DNA of 6,183 nucleotides, from contig SXJH01000181.1 of assembly GCA_005779435.1 (NCBI GenBank), positions 1 through 6,183 on the forward strand. The letters are read 5' to 3'. The position numbers were made by a program, and so were the translations under genes. This stretch comes from Nitrosomonas sp. GTDB taxonomy: Bacteria > Pseudomonadota > Gammaproteobacteria > Burkholderiales > Nitrosomonadaceae. Each line of letters opens with the position of its first letter. Position 1 is the first letter of the stretch. The notes beneath the pieces were generated by a model that saw nothing but the letters and a program-made list of their open reading frames with translations, made no database searches and was not told the DNA's origin. Shown piece after piece: positions 1 to 6,097 of this stretch.

Positions 1-285
1 ATCATGAGCGCGGTCCAAGTCAGCTTCTGGTATGCATTTTTGGCGGCAACGACATTAATCTTCGGAGCGGCTTATACATTATGGATGTATAAACGCGTTA
101 TATTTGGGGCTGTTGCGAGTCCAGCCGTTGAGAGTTTGCAAGATATCTCGAAGCGGGAATTTGCATTGTTGCTAATCTTGGCCATTTCAGTTTTATGGAT
201 CGGCGTTTATCCATTTCCGTTGACTGAAGTGATGCACACGACAGTCGAACAACTGCTGGCTCATGTCAGTAACAGCAAGTTGTAA
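1..285 (+). CDS. nuoM: NADH-quinone oxidoreductase subunit M, C-terminal part (partial)
   Basis: This is the last 94 codons of NuoM, an antiporter-like, proton-translocating membrane subunit of respiratory complex I; the reading frame is open at the left edge, so the 5' part lies outside the window. The visible protein has two membrane segments. The first is around SFWYAFLAATTLIFGAAYTL, followed by the family-typical WMYKRVIFG. After a short cytosolic or loop stretch (about residues 38-52 of the fragment) comes a second hydrophobic helix ending in WIGVYPFPL, which is a hallmark of the NuoM C-terminus. The stop is TAA at 283-285, and nuoN begins 50 bp later in the same direction, the usual order at the end of nuo operons. 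The methionine at 4-6 is internal, not the start. Assignment rests on these motifs plus the nuoN neighbour. Confidence 0.93.
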   Translation: MMSAVQVSFWYAFLAATTLIFGAAYTLWMYKRVIFGAVASPAVESLQDISKREFALLLILAISVLWIGVYPFPLTEVMHTTVEQLLAHVSNSKL

Positions 286-335
286 TACGGTAATTCCGGA
301 ATAGTGATCATTCCTGTTATAAGGGTTTAGAGTTA

Positions 336-1781
336 ATGAATTTCATACCACCTGATTTTGCGCCGGCCTCATCCGAGATTTTTATGCTCATCATGGTGTG
401 CGTGGTAATGCTAGCGGATCTCGCTGCGGGCGATAACAGACGCTATGTGGCATATTTGCTCACACAGATTTCATTGTTAGGTTGCGCCATTCTTACTTAT
501 GTATCGTTTTCCACCGAAACCGTGCAAACATTCCATGGTATGTTTGTCGATGACGCGATGGCGGATATATTGAAATTAATGATATTCGGTACGGTATCGG
601 CAGTACTGGTGTATTCGTATTCCTATATAACCGATCGCGGCATGTTGCGCGGTGAGTTTTTCAGCCTGATCCTGTTCGCCACATTAGGCATGATGGTCAT
701 GATTTCCGCCAGTCATTTTCTGACGCTTTATATCGGATTGGAATTATTGTCGCTGTCGCTGTATGCGCTGGTCGCATTGCGGCGGGACTCGGTGGTTGCG
801 ACAGAAGCGGCGATGAAGTTTTTTATACTGGGTGCGCTCGCATCGGGTTTTTTGTTGTACGGCATGTCGCTGGTTTACGGTGCAACAGGAACACTGCATG
901 TTTCTCAATTGGCTCAGGTTATTCAAAGCGGCGCCAGCAGCAAAGAAGTGCTGGTTGTCGGTTTGGTCTTTATCGTTGCCGGGATTGGCTTCAAATTAAG
1001 TACTGTTCCGTTTCATATGTGGGCGCCGGATGTTTATCAAGGGGCGCCTACCGCCGTAACGCTGTTCATCGGTTCAGCACCGAAATTTGCAGCATTTGGG
1101 TTCGTTATGCGGCTGCTGATCGAAGGGATGGGAGAGATGGTTTCGGATTGGCAGGGTATGCTAGTAATTTTGGCTGTGATGTCAATGGCGGTCGGCAATA
1201 TCGCAGCAATTGCGCAATCGAATATCAAACGCATGCTGGCGTATTCAACCATTTCGCATATGGGATTCCTGTTGTTGGGATTCATCAGCGCCGATTCGAA
1301 CGGGTATAGCTCCGCATTATTTTATGTCATTGCTTACGTTCTGATGACGCTGGGCACTTTTGCCATGATCATGCTGCTATGCCGTGAGGAGTTTGAGGCG
1401 GAGAACATTGATGATTTCAAGGGCCTGAGCAAAAGAAATCCATGGTATGCGTTTATTACCTTGCTATTTATGCTCTCGTTGGCAGGTATTCCGCCGATGA
1501 TTGGATTCTATGCGAAGTTTGCCGTGCTGCAGGCAGTCGTCAATGCCGGTTTTGTTTGGTTGGCGGTTGTGGCGGTGCTGTTCTCGTTAATCGGCGCATT
1601 CTATTATTTACGCATTATTAAGCTGATGTATTTCGATGAACCGGAAACAAACGAGCCCATTCTGCCTAACAGCGATGTAAAAATATTATTTAGCGCCAAT
1701 GGCCTGGCGATTCTTGCATTGGGCATATTTCCGCAAGCATTGATGGGCTTGAGTCTTTTCGCCATTCAAAATTCAATGTGA
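336..1781 (+). CDS. nuoN: NADH-quinone oxidoreductase subunit N
   Basis: NuoN is one of three antiporter-like membrane subunits of complex I, which couples NADH oxidation and quinone reduction to proton pumping across the inner membrane. The 481-residue product is of normal length and almost entirely hydrophobic, with about 14 predicted helices. Charged residues expected in the proton path are visible: Glu136 in GLELLSLSLYAL, Lys161 in AAMKFFILGALASG, Lys220 in GFKLSTVPFHMWAPDVYQGAP, Lys250 in SAPKFAAF and Lys394 in FYAKF. The conserved block KRMLAYSTISHMGFLLLGF lies at 298-316. The ATG at 336 is preceded by AAGGGT (321-326) with 9 nt spacing. It follows nuoM by 50 bp and is the last gene of the operon, since hairpins that look like terminators follow directly. 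Residue roles come from family knowledge; I see no defect. Confidence 0.97.
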   Translation: MNFIPPDFAPASSEIFMLIMVCVVMLADLAAGDNRRYVAYLLTQISLLGCAILTYVSFSTETVQTFHGMFVDDAMADILKLMIFGTVSAVLVYSYSYITDRGMLRGEFFSLILFATLGMMVMISASHFLTLYIGLELLSLSLYALVALRRDSVVATEAAMKFFILGALASGFLLYGMSLVYGATGTLHVSQLAQVIQSGASSKEVLVVGLVFIVAGIGFKLSTVPFHMWAPDVYQGAPTAVTLFIGSAPKFAAFGFVMRLLIEGMGEMVSDWQGMLVILAVMSMAVGNIAAIAQSNIKRMLAYSTISHMGFLLLGFISADSNGYSSALFYVIAYVLMTLGTFAMIMLLCREEFEAENIDDFKGLSKRNPWYAFITLLFMLSLAGIPPMIGFYAKFAVLQAVVNAGFVWLAVVAVLFSLIGAFYYLRIIKLMYFDEPETNEPILPNSDVKILFSANGLAILALGIFPQALMGLSLFAIQNSM

Positions 1782-1784
1782 TTT

Positions 1785-1815
1785 TACCAAGGCATTTTAG
1801 TTGAATGCCTTGGTA
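1785..1815 (+). terminator. Strong hairpin just after nuoN
   Basis: A perfect 12-bp inverted repeat (TACCAAGGCATT at 1785-1796, complement at 1804-1815) with a 7-nt loop begins 4 bp after the nuoN stop codon. It is not followed by a clear T run on the + strand, so by itself it is not a classic intrinsic terminator. It may protect the 3' end of the nuo transcript or act together with the second hairpin 10 bp downstream. Confidence 0.7.
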
Positions 1816-1824
1816 TTCCATCGG

Positions 1825-1859
1825 TCAAAAATCCCGGTACGGGATTCTGGTTTTTTTGA
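1825..1859 (+). terminator. Rho-independent terminator of the nuo operon
   Basis: A GC-rich 7-bp stem (AATCCCG at 1830-1836 with CGGGATT at 1840-1846, 3-nt loop GTA) is followed after CTGG by seven Ts (1851-1857). The As before the stem can also pair with this T tract around a CTGG bulge. Placed 48 bp after nuoN, it is the likely end of the complex I transcript. On the minus strand the same stem is followed by several Ts, so it may work in both directions, although no minus-strand gene is seen here. Confidence 0.75.
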
Positions 1860-1915
1860 GTAACCCTGCGGGCACACGAAGGTCAATCTATTCTGCAATT
1901 TGATTTTCTGCGTAA

Positions 1916-2066
1916 TTAAGGAAGCGCTGATTCATTCGGCGAACGAGATGAAACATGAGGCGCACGGAACGCAGCAACCGAGACATATCAACGAGATAGG
2001 CGATGGAGCGAATACCGCGCAACAAAGCGATTCGCTCGTGCAGCCAATAAATCAGCGTTTCCTTAA
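1916..2066. mobile_element. MITE-like non-autonomous element, 151 bp
   Basis: The two ends are imperfect inverted repeats of about 24 bp. Read inward, the left end is TTAAGGAAGCGCTGATT followed by CATTCGGC, and the right end is TTAAGGAAACGCTGATT followed by TATTGGC. They differ at two bases and one single-base indel, and weaker similarity (ACGAG) continues to about 30 bp. Because TTAA is itself a palindrome and occurs at both edges (1916-1919, 2063-2066), it could be a duplicated target site (TTAA or TA) rather than part of the repeat. The interior has no credible coding region but holds an 8-bp inverted repeat (GAGCGAAT at 2006-2013, complement 2030-2037) and a direct repeat AACGAGAT (1942-1949, 1990-1997). 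Size, ends and lack of coding fit a miniature inverted-repeat element moved by a transposase elsewhere. An insertion sequence with its transposase deleted is an alternative. The transposase family is not assignable from what I see. Confidence 0.7.
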
Positions 2067-2067
2067 C

Positions 2068-2096
2068 ACTGGAAATCGTTATTCATTTATTCCAGT
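2068..2096. repeat. 7-bp inverted repeat upstream of the htpG promoter
   Basis: ACTGGAA (2068-2074) and TTCCAGT (2090-2096) form a perfect inverted repeat with a 15-nt AT-rich spacer, ending 2 bp before the -35 element of htpG. The position would suit a regulator-binding site, but a match of this size can arise by chance, and no known operator is recognised. Confidence 0.3.
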
Positions 2097-2098
2097 CG

Positions 2099-2126
2099 CT
2101 TGAATTTCTCAGTGTAATCCCCATAT
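2099..2126 (+). promoter_or_regulatory. RpoH (sigma-32) heat-shock promoter of htpG
   Basis: The -35 element CTTGAA (2099-2104) and the -10 element CCCCATAT (2119-2126) are separated by 14 nt. This matches the established sigma-32 consensus (CTTGAAA, spacer of about 12-15, CCCCATNT) at nearly every position. Transcription should start near 2132-2135, giving a 5' leader of about 20 nt that contains the ribosome binding site. The position directly before an Hsp90 gene, a classical heat-shock gene, supports the call. Confidence 0.9.
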
Positions 2127-2141
2127 TCCCGCAAAACATTC

Positions 2142-2156
2142 AAGGAGAGAAATGTG
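2142..2156 (+). promoter_or_regulatory. htpG ribosome binding site and overlapping ATG/GTG starts
   Basis: AAGGAG (2142-2147) is a strong Shine-Dalgarno sequence. It is followed by ATGTG, in which ATG (2152-2154) and GTG (2154-2156) overlap in different frames. Only the GTG, 6 nt from the Shine-Dalgarno, opens the htpG frame. The ATG, 4 nt away, would give a 10-residue peptide ending at 2184. This decides the htpG start as GTG at 2154. Confidence 0.8.
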
Positions 2157-4064
2157 CAAGCTGAAACGACAAAAGAACATTTAAGTTTTCAAACAGAAGC
2201 TAAGCAGTTGCTTAAGCTGATGATTCATTCCTTATACAGCAATAAAGAGATTTTTTTGCGGGAATTAATTTCAAATGCTTCCGATGCGGCGGATAAATTA
2301 CGATTTGAAGGATTAACGGACGCCGCACTTTACGAATCCGATTCCGATCTTAAGATTCGCATCAGCTACGATACCGACGCAAGAACTATCACGATCTCCG
2401 ATAATGGCATCGGCATGTCGCGGCAAGAGGTAATTGATCACATCGGAACGATCGCAAAATCGGGCACGCGGGAATTTTTTAATTCCTTAACCGGCGATCA
2501 AGCCAAAGATGCTCATTTGATCGGCCAGTTCGGCGTTGGTTTTTATTCTGCATTTATTATTGCCGAGAAAGTGGCGCTCATCACCCGGCGTGCCGGATTA
2601 ACCGCAGAACACGGAGTGCGGTGGGAATCCAGCGGGGAGGGCGATTACACGCTGGAAACAATCGAGAAGGGAGCGCGCGGTACCGATGTTATTTTGTATC
2701 TGCGCAACGACGAAGACGAATTTCTTAACGGCATGCGCATTCGCAACATCATCCGCAAGTATTCCGATCACATTACGCTGCCCATCGTAATGAGGAAAGA
2801 AGAATGGTCTCAGGAAGAGAAGAAAAACATCGTTACCGATGAAGATGAAACCATCAATCAAGCCAACGCATTATGGGCGCGCGCAAAGAGCGAAATTACC
2901 GCCGAGCAATACAACGAATTTTACAAACATGTAGCGCACGATTTCGAGCCGCCGCTGGCCTATTTGCATGCGCATGTCGAAGGAAAGCAAGAGTATACGC
3001 AATTGCTCTATATTCCATCGCGTGCGCCGTTCGATTTATTCGACCGGGAACGGCGTCACGGGATTAAGCTATATGTGCAGCGGGTATTTATCATGGACGA
3101 CGCCGAGAAATTGCTGCCCAATTACTTGCGCTTTATTCGCGGTGTCATCGATTCAAATAACTTGCCACTGAATGTGTCGCGTGAAATTTTGCAGGAATCG
3201 AAAGATATCGAGTCGATTCGAGCCGGTGTGGTCAAGAAAGTTTTAGGATTAATCGAGGATTTGTCCAAAAATGACGACGAGGAAGGTAAAGAAAAATACA
3301 AAATGTTTTACCGTGAATTTGGCCAGGTGCTGAAGGAGGGCGTTGGCGAAGATTTTATGAATCGCGAGCGTATCGCTAAATTACTGCGCTTTGTGACAAC
3401 GCATAGCGATGGCGATGAGCCGCTGGTTTCTCTGGATACTTATTTGCAGCGGATGAAAGAAGGCCAGGAAAAAATCTATTATGTAACTGCCGATAATCTC
3501 AAGGCGGCGAGAAACAGTCCGCATTTGGAAGTATTTCGTAAAAAGGGAATTGAAGTTTTATTGTTGTCCGACCGTGTGGATGAATGGCTGGTCAGCAATT
3601 TGACTGAATTCTGCGGAAAACAATTGCAATCGGTCGCCAAAGGCGGTTTGGATCTGGGAAGTTTGGCGGATGAAGCGGAAAAAGAAGCGCAAGAGAAAGA
3701 AACCGACGCATTCCAGGAACTTATCGATAAACTGAAGCAGTCGCTCAGCGACCAAGTAAAGGATGTTCGCGTCACTTACCGCTTAACCGAGTCACCGGCT
3801 TGTCTGGTAGCGGACACTTACGACATGGGCGGCAATTTGGAAAGATTGTTGAAATCGGCTGGGCAAAAAGTGCAGCATGCTAAACCGATTCTTGAAATTA
3901 ACCCGCAACATCCGATGGTGCAACGGCTAAAGACCGAAGCGGAAAATTTTGACGATTGGAGTCATATTTTATTCGATCAAGCGTTATTGGTCGAAGGCGG
4001 GCAATTGGAAGATCCCGCTGCGTTTGTAAAAAGACTTAATGCATTGTTATTATTAAAGTCTTGA
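2154..4064 (+). CDS. htpG: Chaperone protein HtpG (bacterial Hsp90)
   Basis: HtpG is the cytosolic ATP-dependent Hsp90 chaperone, a homodimer that remodels client proteins with the DnaK system, especially under heat stress. The 636-residue product is slightly longer than the E. coli protein (624). Its N-terminal GHKL ATPase domain (about 1-230) shows the catalytic Glu37 in RELISNASDAADKLRF, Asp83 in SDNGIGMS, the lid motif GTIAKSGTREF (98-108) and the glycine motif GQFGVGFYSAF (124-134). The middle domain (about 235-510) carries Arg343 in LNVSREILQES, which contacts the ATP gamma-phosphate. The C-terminal dimerisation domain (about 520-636) contains LVADTYDMGGNLERLLKSAGQ and has no eukaryotic MEEVD tail. 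The start is GTG, fixed by an AAGGAG 6 nt upstream. A sigma-32 promoter precedes it, so heat induction is expected. It is probably transcribed alone, with 149 bp before ogt. No key residue is missing. Confidence 0.98.
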   Translation: MQAETTKEHLSFQTEAKQLLKLMIHSLYSNKEIFLRELISNASDAADKLRFEGLTDAALYESDSDLKIRISYDTDARTITISDNGIGMSRQEVIDHIGTIAKSGTREFFNSLTGDQAKDAHLIGQFGVGFYSAFIIAEKVALITRRAGLTAEHGVRWESSGEGDYTLETIEKGARGTDVILYLRNDEDEFLNGMRIRNIIRKYSDHITLPIVMRKEEWSQEEKKNIVTDEDETINQANALWARAKSEITAEQYNEFYKHVAHDFEPPLAYLHAHVEGKQEYTQLLYIPSRAPFDLFDRERRHGIKLYVQRVFIMDDAEKLLPNYLRFIRGVIDSNNLPLNVSREILQESKDIESIRAGVVKKVLGLIEDLSKNDDEEGKEKYKMFYREFGQVLKEGVGEDFMNRERIAKLLRFVTTHSDGDEPLVSLDTYLQRMKEGQEKIYYVTADNLKAARNSPHLEVFRKKGIEVLLLSDRVDEWLVSNLTEFCGKQLQSVAKGGLDLGSLADEAEKEAQEKETDAFQELIDKLKQSLSDQVKDVRVTYRLTESPACLVADTYDMGGNLERLLKSAGQKVQHAKPILEINPQHPMVQRLKTEAENFDDWSHILFDQALLVEGGQLEDPAAFVKRLNALLLLKS

Positions 4065-4099
4065 GATTATCGGGTGCAAGTTTTTTGTAAGATTTTTTT
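4031..4099 (+). terminator. Weak candidate terminator region of htpG
   Basis: A hairpin straddles the htpG stop codon: AAGACTT (4031-4037) pairs with AAGTCTT (4056-4062), and AAT/ATT pairs inside it past a one-base bulge. T runs follow at 4081-4086 (six) and 4093-4099 (seven), and a short CTTG/CAAG stem (4060-4063, 4077-4080) lies directly before the first T run. None of these is a canonical GC-rich stem plus T tract, so termination here is plausible but not shown, and partial read-through into ogt is possible. Confidence 0.35.
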
Positions 4100-4138
4100 A
4101 GCATTATCAGGTAATAAAGGGGGGCATTTTGAAACTTC

Positions 4139-4167
4139 TTGTCAATTTCGATGTCTTCTTTTGTACT
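4139..4167 (+). promoter_or_regulatory. Possible sigma-70 promoter for ogt-xerD
   Basis: TTGTCA (4139-4144, 5 of 6 to the -35 consensus) and TGTACT (4162-4167, 4 of 6 to the -10 consensus) are 17 nt apart, and the ogt start lies 46 bp further on. The -10 match is mediocre, and in AT-rich intergenic DNA such pairs occur by chance. It is the best candidate I see in the 149-bp gap between htpG and ogt. Confidence 0.35.
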
Positions 4168-4213
4168 GATTTAAAATGTTGCATCGCTTTTCCGAGAAGT
4201 AATCAGGTAATTC

Positions 4214-4720
4214 GTGGGTAAATCAAAGAATAATCCGGTAGCTAATCCAGCGGTCAGAGTTTATCAAGCAAAACTGCTTGCTCCGTTTGCCGTGCTGGGT
4301 ATTCGAACCGATGAAGATTGGCTAACGGATATTGATTATTTGCCATTAAATGCACCCACGTTGGCACCGCAGACCTTGTTGGCGAAAGAAGTGTGCCGGC
4401 AATTACAAGCTTATTTAACCGAACCCGATTTTATGTTCGATCTGAGTGTGCATATTGGCGGAACAACGCACCAACAACGTGTTTGGCAGGCGATTCAAGC
4501 GATACCGAGCGGCAAGACAACTAGCTATGCGGAGATTGCCGCGCAACTGCATTCGGCGCCAAGGGCGGTCGGACGCGCTTGCGGAGCCAATCGGCTGCCA
4601 ATTGTCATTCCCTGTCATCGCGTTATTGCTAAGAATGGCGGATTGGGAGGGTTTATGAATGCAAGCGATGGTGATCCTTTGGAAATTAAACGATGGTTAT
4701 TGCGTCATGAGAGCACCTGA
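4214..4720 (+). CDS. ogt: Methylated-DNA--[protein]-cysteine S-methyltransferase (Ogt type)
   Basis: The protein removes alkyl groups from O6-alkylguanine (and O4-alkylthymine) in DNA by irreversible transfer to its own cysteine. At 168 residues it matches the single-domain Ogt class and lacks the Ada N-terminal domain. The acceptor is Cys134 in the signature IPCHRVI (132-138). The helix-turn-helix is visible as GKTTSYAEIAAQL (100-112) and APRAVGRACGANRLPI (115-130), with the DNA-probing Arg117 and hinge Asn126. The active-site loop GGLGGFMNASDG leads into the C-terminal helix EIKRWLLRHE. The start is GTG at 4214, because an in-frame stop (TAA, 4208-4210) lies just upstream and no ATG follows near the N-terminus; the ribosome site (CAGG, around 4205) is weak. 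The 3' end overlaps xerD by 14 bp, suggesting co-transcription. Catalytic roles follow from the family; the start is the least certain part. Confidence 0.93.
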   Translation: MGKSKNNPVANPAVRVYQAKLLAPFAVLGIRTDEDWLTDIDYLPLNAPTLAPQTLLAKEVCRQLQAYLTEPDFMFDLSVHIGGTTHQQRVWQAIQAIPSGKTTSYAEIAAQLHSAPRAVGRACGANRLPIVIPCHRVIAKNGGLGGFMNASDGDPLEIKRWLLRHEST

Positions 4721-5618
4721 AATCAATGCAAACCTGCTTGACGAATTTTCCGATGCTCTATGGCTGGAAGATGGCTTGTCGCGCAATACATTGGATAGTT
4801 ATCGCAACGATTTGCAGCTTTTCAGTGCCTGGTTAAGAAAACGCAATCCCGACGATAGCGCTTTAACCGGCGCAACACGCACGGATTTGCTGGATTTCCT
4901 GGAATCCCGCGTTTTGGATAAAATCAAAGCCAGCACGGCAAGCCGTGAATTATCGAGCCTGAAGCGTTTCTATCGTTACTTGTTGCGTCAAGGCAAGATA
5001 ACCGTCGATCCGAGCTTGAATATCGAAACGCCCAAAATGCAGCGTCATCTACCCGAGAGTTTGACTGAAAATGAAGTCGAGCAATTGCTAAATGCTCCCG
5101 ACCTCAACGCGCCGTTGGGATTGCGCGATCGCGCCATGCTGGAGGTTTTATATGCGAGCGGTCTGCGAGTGTCGGAGCTGATCAATTTGAAATACTCGCA
5201 AATCAGTATGGACATGGGCATACTCAAAGTTCTGGGTAAAGGCAGAAAAGAACGGCTTGCACCATTGGGCGAAGAATCGCTGGAATGGTTGAGTCGCTAT
5301 ACGCGTGAAGCCAGGCCGGCATTATTAACCGGTATTGTAACCGACACCATCTTTGTTACGGCCCGTGGCGCTGCGATGACGCGCCAGGCTTTTTGGTATT
5401 TGATCAAGCGGTACGCTCGCCAGGTCGGAATAATCAAGCAATTGTCCCCGCATACCTTGCGCCATGCATTTGCGACGCATTTGTTAAACCATGGCGCCGA
5501 TTTGCGTGTGGTGCAGTTGCTGCTGGGCCATGCCGACATATCGACCACGCAAATTTACACGCATATTGCGCGGGAGCGCTTAAAGCAGCTTCACACCGCG
5601 CATCATCCGCGCGGATGA
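4707..5618 (+). CDS. xerD: Site-specific tyrosine recombinase XerD
   Basis: XerD acts with XerC at the dif site to resolve chromosome dimers during cell division, coordinated by FtsK at the septum. The 303-residue product has the N-terminal SAM-like core-binding domain (about 10-100; ALWLEDGLSRNTLDSYRNDL) and a C-terminal catalytic domain (about 120-295) with all six catalytic residues: Arg154 (SGLRVSEL), Lys178 (GKGRKER), His249 and Arg252 (SPHTLRHAFATHLL), His275 (LLLGHADIS) and nucleophile Tyr284 (TTQIYTHI). The tail ERLKQLHTAHHPRG closely resembles the E. coli XerD end, which favours XerD over XerC. I chose ATG 4707, overlapping ogt by 14 bp, because it gives the family-typical N-terminus, although no Shine-Dalgarno is evident. 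An in-frame ATG at 4659 has GGGAGGG (4645-4651) in front and would give 319 residues. The 3' end overlaps convergent dsbB by 16 bp. Confidence 0.95.
   Translation: MRAPEINANLLDEFSDALWLEDGLSRNTLDSYRNDLQLFSAWLRKRNPDDSALTGATRTDLLDFLESRVLDKIKASTASRELSSLKRFYRYLLRQGKITVDPSLNIETPKMQRHLPESLTENEVEQLLNAPDLNAPLGLRDRAMLEVLYASGLRVSELINLKYSQISMDMGILKVLGKGRKERLAPLGEESLEWLSRYTREARPALLTGIVTDTIFVTARGAAMTRQAFWYLIKRYARQVGIIKQLSPHTLRHAFATHLLNHGADLRVVQLLLGHADISTTQIYTHIARERLKQLHTAHHPRG
5603..5618. repeat. 16-bp perfect palindrome shared by the xerD and dsbB 3' ends
   Basis: TCATCCGCGCGGATGA is perfectly self-complementary. Its right end is the xerD stop (TGA, 5616-5618) and its left end is the complement of the dsbB stop (5603-5605). 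Read in the same codon phase on both strands it encodes Pro-Arg-Gly-stop preceded by His, so both proteins end in HPRG. As RNA it could form a small 6-bp stem with a CGCG loop on either transcript. No T tract follows, so a terminator role is doubtful. Confidence 0.85.
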
Positions 5619-6097
5619 ATGAATTGCTTCTTGGCCAGCGCTATGTAAATAGCCAGAATTCCCAGGCTGATAAAAGCAATCAGCGACCAATCTGGAATCT
5701 TGAGCGCTAGAAACTCCCACTCCACGTTCGCACAATCGCCATTCGCTTCAAACATTCCGGGCCACCATTCGGCGAACGGTAATGCATTAAGAAATGCTTC
5801 TTCCGGGCTTATGCCGCATTCGAACGATTCCGGATAGCGGATCAGCCATGTATGCCTCGCTGCAACGATGGCGCCGGTAAATGCAAAGAACGTAAGAAAG
5901 AAACCGTAAATGCGGCAACCGATCGGTGTGGGGTTGTGCAGCATTGCCAAACACGCTGTGAGGCCGAGCATCCAATAAGCAAGCCGCTGCGCAACGCAGA
6001 GCGGGCATGGCAGCAACCCTTCCACATGCTGCAGGTATTGCGCATATCCAAGCAAAAAAGTGCAGCTTATAAAAACCAATAAAAACAATAGCCTCAT
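5603..6097 (-). CDS. dsbB: Disulfide bond formation protein DsbB
   Basis: DsbB is an inner-membrane oxidase that re-oxidises periplasmic DsbA and passes the electrons to quinones, and so to the respiratory chain. The 164-residue protein has four predicted membrane helices (about 2-20, 38-56, 63-82 and 138-157). The redox pair Cys31-Cys34 lies in LLPCPLCVAQR on the first periplasmic loop, with the quinone-associated Arg38 four residues after Cys34. The second pair is Cys94 (SFECGIS) and Cys122 (NGDCANVEWEFLALKIPDWSL) on the second loop, the arrangement known from E. coli DsbB (Cys104/Cys130). All four redox cysteines are therefore present. The ATG start overlaps the stop of the upstream gene in an ATGA, and a weak GGGAAA lies 5 nt before it. 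It converges on xerD with a 16-bp overlap. The related DsbI is an alternative but less likely. Confidence 0.93.
   Translation of the reverse strand: MRLLFLLVFISCTFLLGYAQYLQHVEGLLPCPLCVAQRLAYWMLGLTACLAMLHNPTPIGCRIYGFFLTFFAFTGAIVAARHTWLIRYPESFECGISPEEAFLNALPFAEWWPGMFEANGDCANVEWEFLALKIPDWSLIAFISLGILAIYIALAKKQFIHPRG

Noticed and set aside
1019..1309. 96-codon frame inside nuoN on the same strand
   Set aside because: It lies wholly inside the strongly conserved nuoN frame and has a shadow-like composition with no domain.
1900..2103. 67-codon + strand open frame across the gap before htpG
   Set aside because: It runs through both inverted ends of the MITE-like element and its stop lies inside the -35 box of the htpG promoter. 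It has no ribosome site and no protein-like composition.
3479..3775. 98-codon minus-strand frame inside htpG
   Set aside because: It is antisense to conserved HtpG sequence, Ser/Phe-rich as expected from reverse reading of charged helices, and has no start context.
4129..4221. 30-codon frame from TTG after AAAGGGGGG, overlapping the ogt start
   Set aside because: The G run resembles a ribosome site, but TTG starts are rare, the peptide matches nothing known, and a frame of this length is expected by chance.
4707..5618. Phage or integron integrase reading of the tyrosine recombinase
   Set aside because: The N-terminus, six catalytic residues, length and HHPRG tail match housekeeping XerD, and there is no attachment site, phage gene or cassette nearby.
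5393..5710. 105-codon + strand frame spanning the xerD end and dsbB
   Set aside because: It overlaps the catalytic part of xerD in another frame and the dsbB coding region on the other strand, with no recognisable motif.
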